Below, piece by piece: positions 63,142 to 64,000 of a DNA stretch of 64,000 nucleotides. Made by a program: the position numbers and the translations under genes. Every line of letters starts with the position of its first letter. Positions within the stretch are counted from its first letter, which is position 1. The notes beneath the pieces were generated by a model, which was not told the DNA's origin, made no database searches, and saw only the letters and a list, made by a program, of their open reading frames with translations. Source of the DNA: Desulforhabdus amnigena (GTDB taxonomy: Bacteria > Desulfobacterota > Syntrophobacteria > Syntrophobacterales > Syntrophobacteraceae); the NCBI RefSeq assembly GCF_027925305.1, contig NZ_BSDR01000001.1, forward strand, positions 957,001 to 1,021,000, written 5' to 3'.

Positions 63142-64000
63142 TCAAATTTTCAGCCATCTCTTTTCTTTAGCATTCAGGACAGCCTTAACGATTCCTTCCG
63201 TATCGATTCCTTCCGAATGATACAGATCGGACGGCTTGCCCGATAGGCCATACTTTTTCACGCCAAGTCGAATCAGCCTGCAGGGCGTCCCCTCGTCTGT
63301 CAGTACGTTGGAGACTCTTGCTCCAAGCCCGGTATCCACATGGTGATCTTCGGCAGTGATGAGGAGTCCGGTCTTGGCCGCTTCAGCAATGGCTGCAGCA
63401 TCGAGAGGCTTGATAGACGCAAAGTTCAGAACAGCCAACTGCAGGCCGTGTTTTTGAGCAAGCTCTTCCCGAGCCTGCACGGCATAATGGAGAACAGAAC
63501 CGTAGCTCAAAATGGCGCCGTGAGTTCCTCGTCTCAGCCAATCCGCCTTTCCGGGAACAAACTTATATGCTCCCCCAAATGCGGGGGCTCCTGCCTCATC
63601 CAAAATGGGAGACATTTTGGAACGTCCCATCCCGACAAAGAAATTTCCTGGATTTTCGGCGATATGGCGAATCACTCGATCCGTCTGGTTGGGGTCGGCA
63701 GGCATAAAGAGAGAAAATCCATACAGGTTTTGCAGGAGGCTCAAATAGTCGATGCACTGATGAGTTTGACCGTCTTCTCCGACGTCCAAACCAACGTGCG
63801 TGCAAACCAGTTTCAGTTGTGTCTCGTTGATATCGTTCAAACGATGCTGATTGTACGTTTCGCAAACGCCAAACACTCCAAAAGTACTGAAAAAAGCTGC
63901 AAAATCTTCTTTGCTGACAGCGCCCGCCAGAGTCGCACAGTGATGTTCCTGTATGCCTGCTTCAAAAAAGGCATTTTCGGAAAGCCTATGAAAACCCTGC
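63142..64000 (-). CDS. Transketolase, C-terminal subunit (5' end beyond the window)
   Basis: At least 285 residues; the coding sequence runs off the right edge. The visible part holds the pyrimidine-binding domain's EAGIQEHHCATLAGAVSKED and FFSTFGVFGVCETYNQHR, the region VCTHVGLDVGEDGQTHQCID and the C-terminal domain (TEDHHVDTGLGARVSNVL). Many anaerobes encode transketolase in two subunits, and this would be the second. It makes pentose phosphates in the non-oxidative pathway. Confidence 0.9.
   Translation of the reverse strand, partial: QGFHRLSENAFFEAGIQEHHCATLAGAVSKEDFAAFFSTFGVFGVCETYNQHRLNDINETQLKLVCTHVGLDVGEDGQTHQCIDYLSLLQNLYGFSLFMPADPNQTDRVIRHIAENPGNFFVGMGRSKMSPILDEAGAPAFGGAYKFVPGKADWLRRGTHGAILSYGSVLHYAVQAREELAQKHGLQLAVLNFASIKPLDAAAIAEAAKTGLLITAEDHHVDTGLGARVSNVLTDEGTPCRLIRLGVKKYGLSGKPSDLYHSEGIDTEGIVKAVLNAKEKRWLKI

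Overview
The window carries a complete qmoABC operon, the quinone-interacting membrane oxidoreductase that passes electrons to APS reductase. It also has several acetate/acyl-CoA activation genes, an orphan regulatory-type PTS pair (HPr and EI) and a full Tol-Pal operon. Together these point to a Gram-negative sulfate-reducing bacterium of the Desulfobacterota, plausibly the Syntrophobacter/Desulforhabdus group. That assignment rests on gene content only. There are no rRNA genes, convincing tRNA genes, CRISPR arrays or prophages. One transposase gene (43.0-44.5 kb) is the only recognisable IS.

Layout. 0-2 kb (-): an alkaline-phosphatase-superfamily protein cut by the window edge, preceded by a PP-loop PAPS-reductase-like enzyme. 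2.4-8.6 kb (+): HPr, enzyme I, SmpB, a cysteine-cluster protein, a zinc MDR dehydrogenase and an orphan anthranilate-phosphoribosyltransferase homologue. 8.6-15.3 kb (-): a tetR-adaptor-RND-tolC efflux operon whose promoter overlaps a palindromic operator, closed by an intrinsic terminator. 15.5-17.1 kb: two unrecognised proteins. 17.4-24.4 kb (-): sir2-tolQ-tolR-tolA-tolB-pal-cpoB, with a GC-rich structured spacer between tolB and pal. 24.6-27.8 kb: two lytic transglycosylases, Ndk and an Rrf2/IscR-type regulator. 28.2-39.3 kb: a CoA-transferase/GNAT fusion, acetyl-CoA synthetase, phosphoglucomutase, a lipoprotein, an acyl carrier protein and an ADP-forming acyl-CoA synthetase/GNAT fusion. 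39.3-40.3 kb is a gene-poor graveyard with a CBS-domain remnant and a MITE-like hairpin. 40.3-47.7 kb: a YcbK-like protein, a DUF72 protein, a 54-residue zinc ribbon, a transposase, cobT behind a cobalamin riboswitch with a visible terminator, a DUF3303-like protein and a queuosine-salvage (Qng1/DUF2419) enzyme. 47.9-52.7 kb (-): qmoABC. 53-64 kb: small membrane protein, cupin, RmuC, CoA-binding protein, left-handed beta-helix protein, methyltransferase, DegT-type aminotransferase, CooT nickel protein, TrmJ, a MEMO-AMMECR1 fusion and a partial transketolase.

How the genes fit together. The acetate genes form a coherent set with protein acetylation: acetyl-CoA synthetase, two GNAT domains fused to acyl-CoA enzymes, and a sirtuin all lie within 16 kb. 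The CoA-transferase fusion appears to have lost its catalytic glutamate, so it may be a CoA-ester-sensing acetyltransferase. The sirtuin is translationally coupled to tolQ. The cobT riboswitch has mutually exclusive hairpins in its expression platform. Start codons were moved from the longest reading frame where a Shine-Dalgarno sequence or a signal peptide supported a shorter form.
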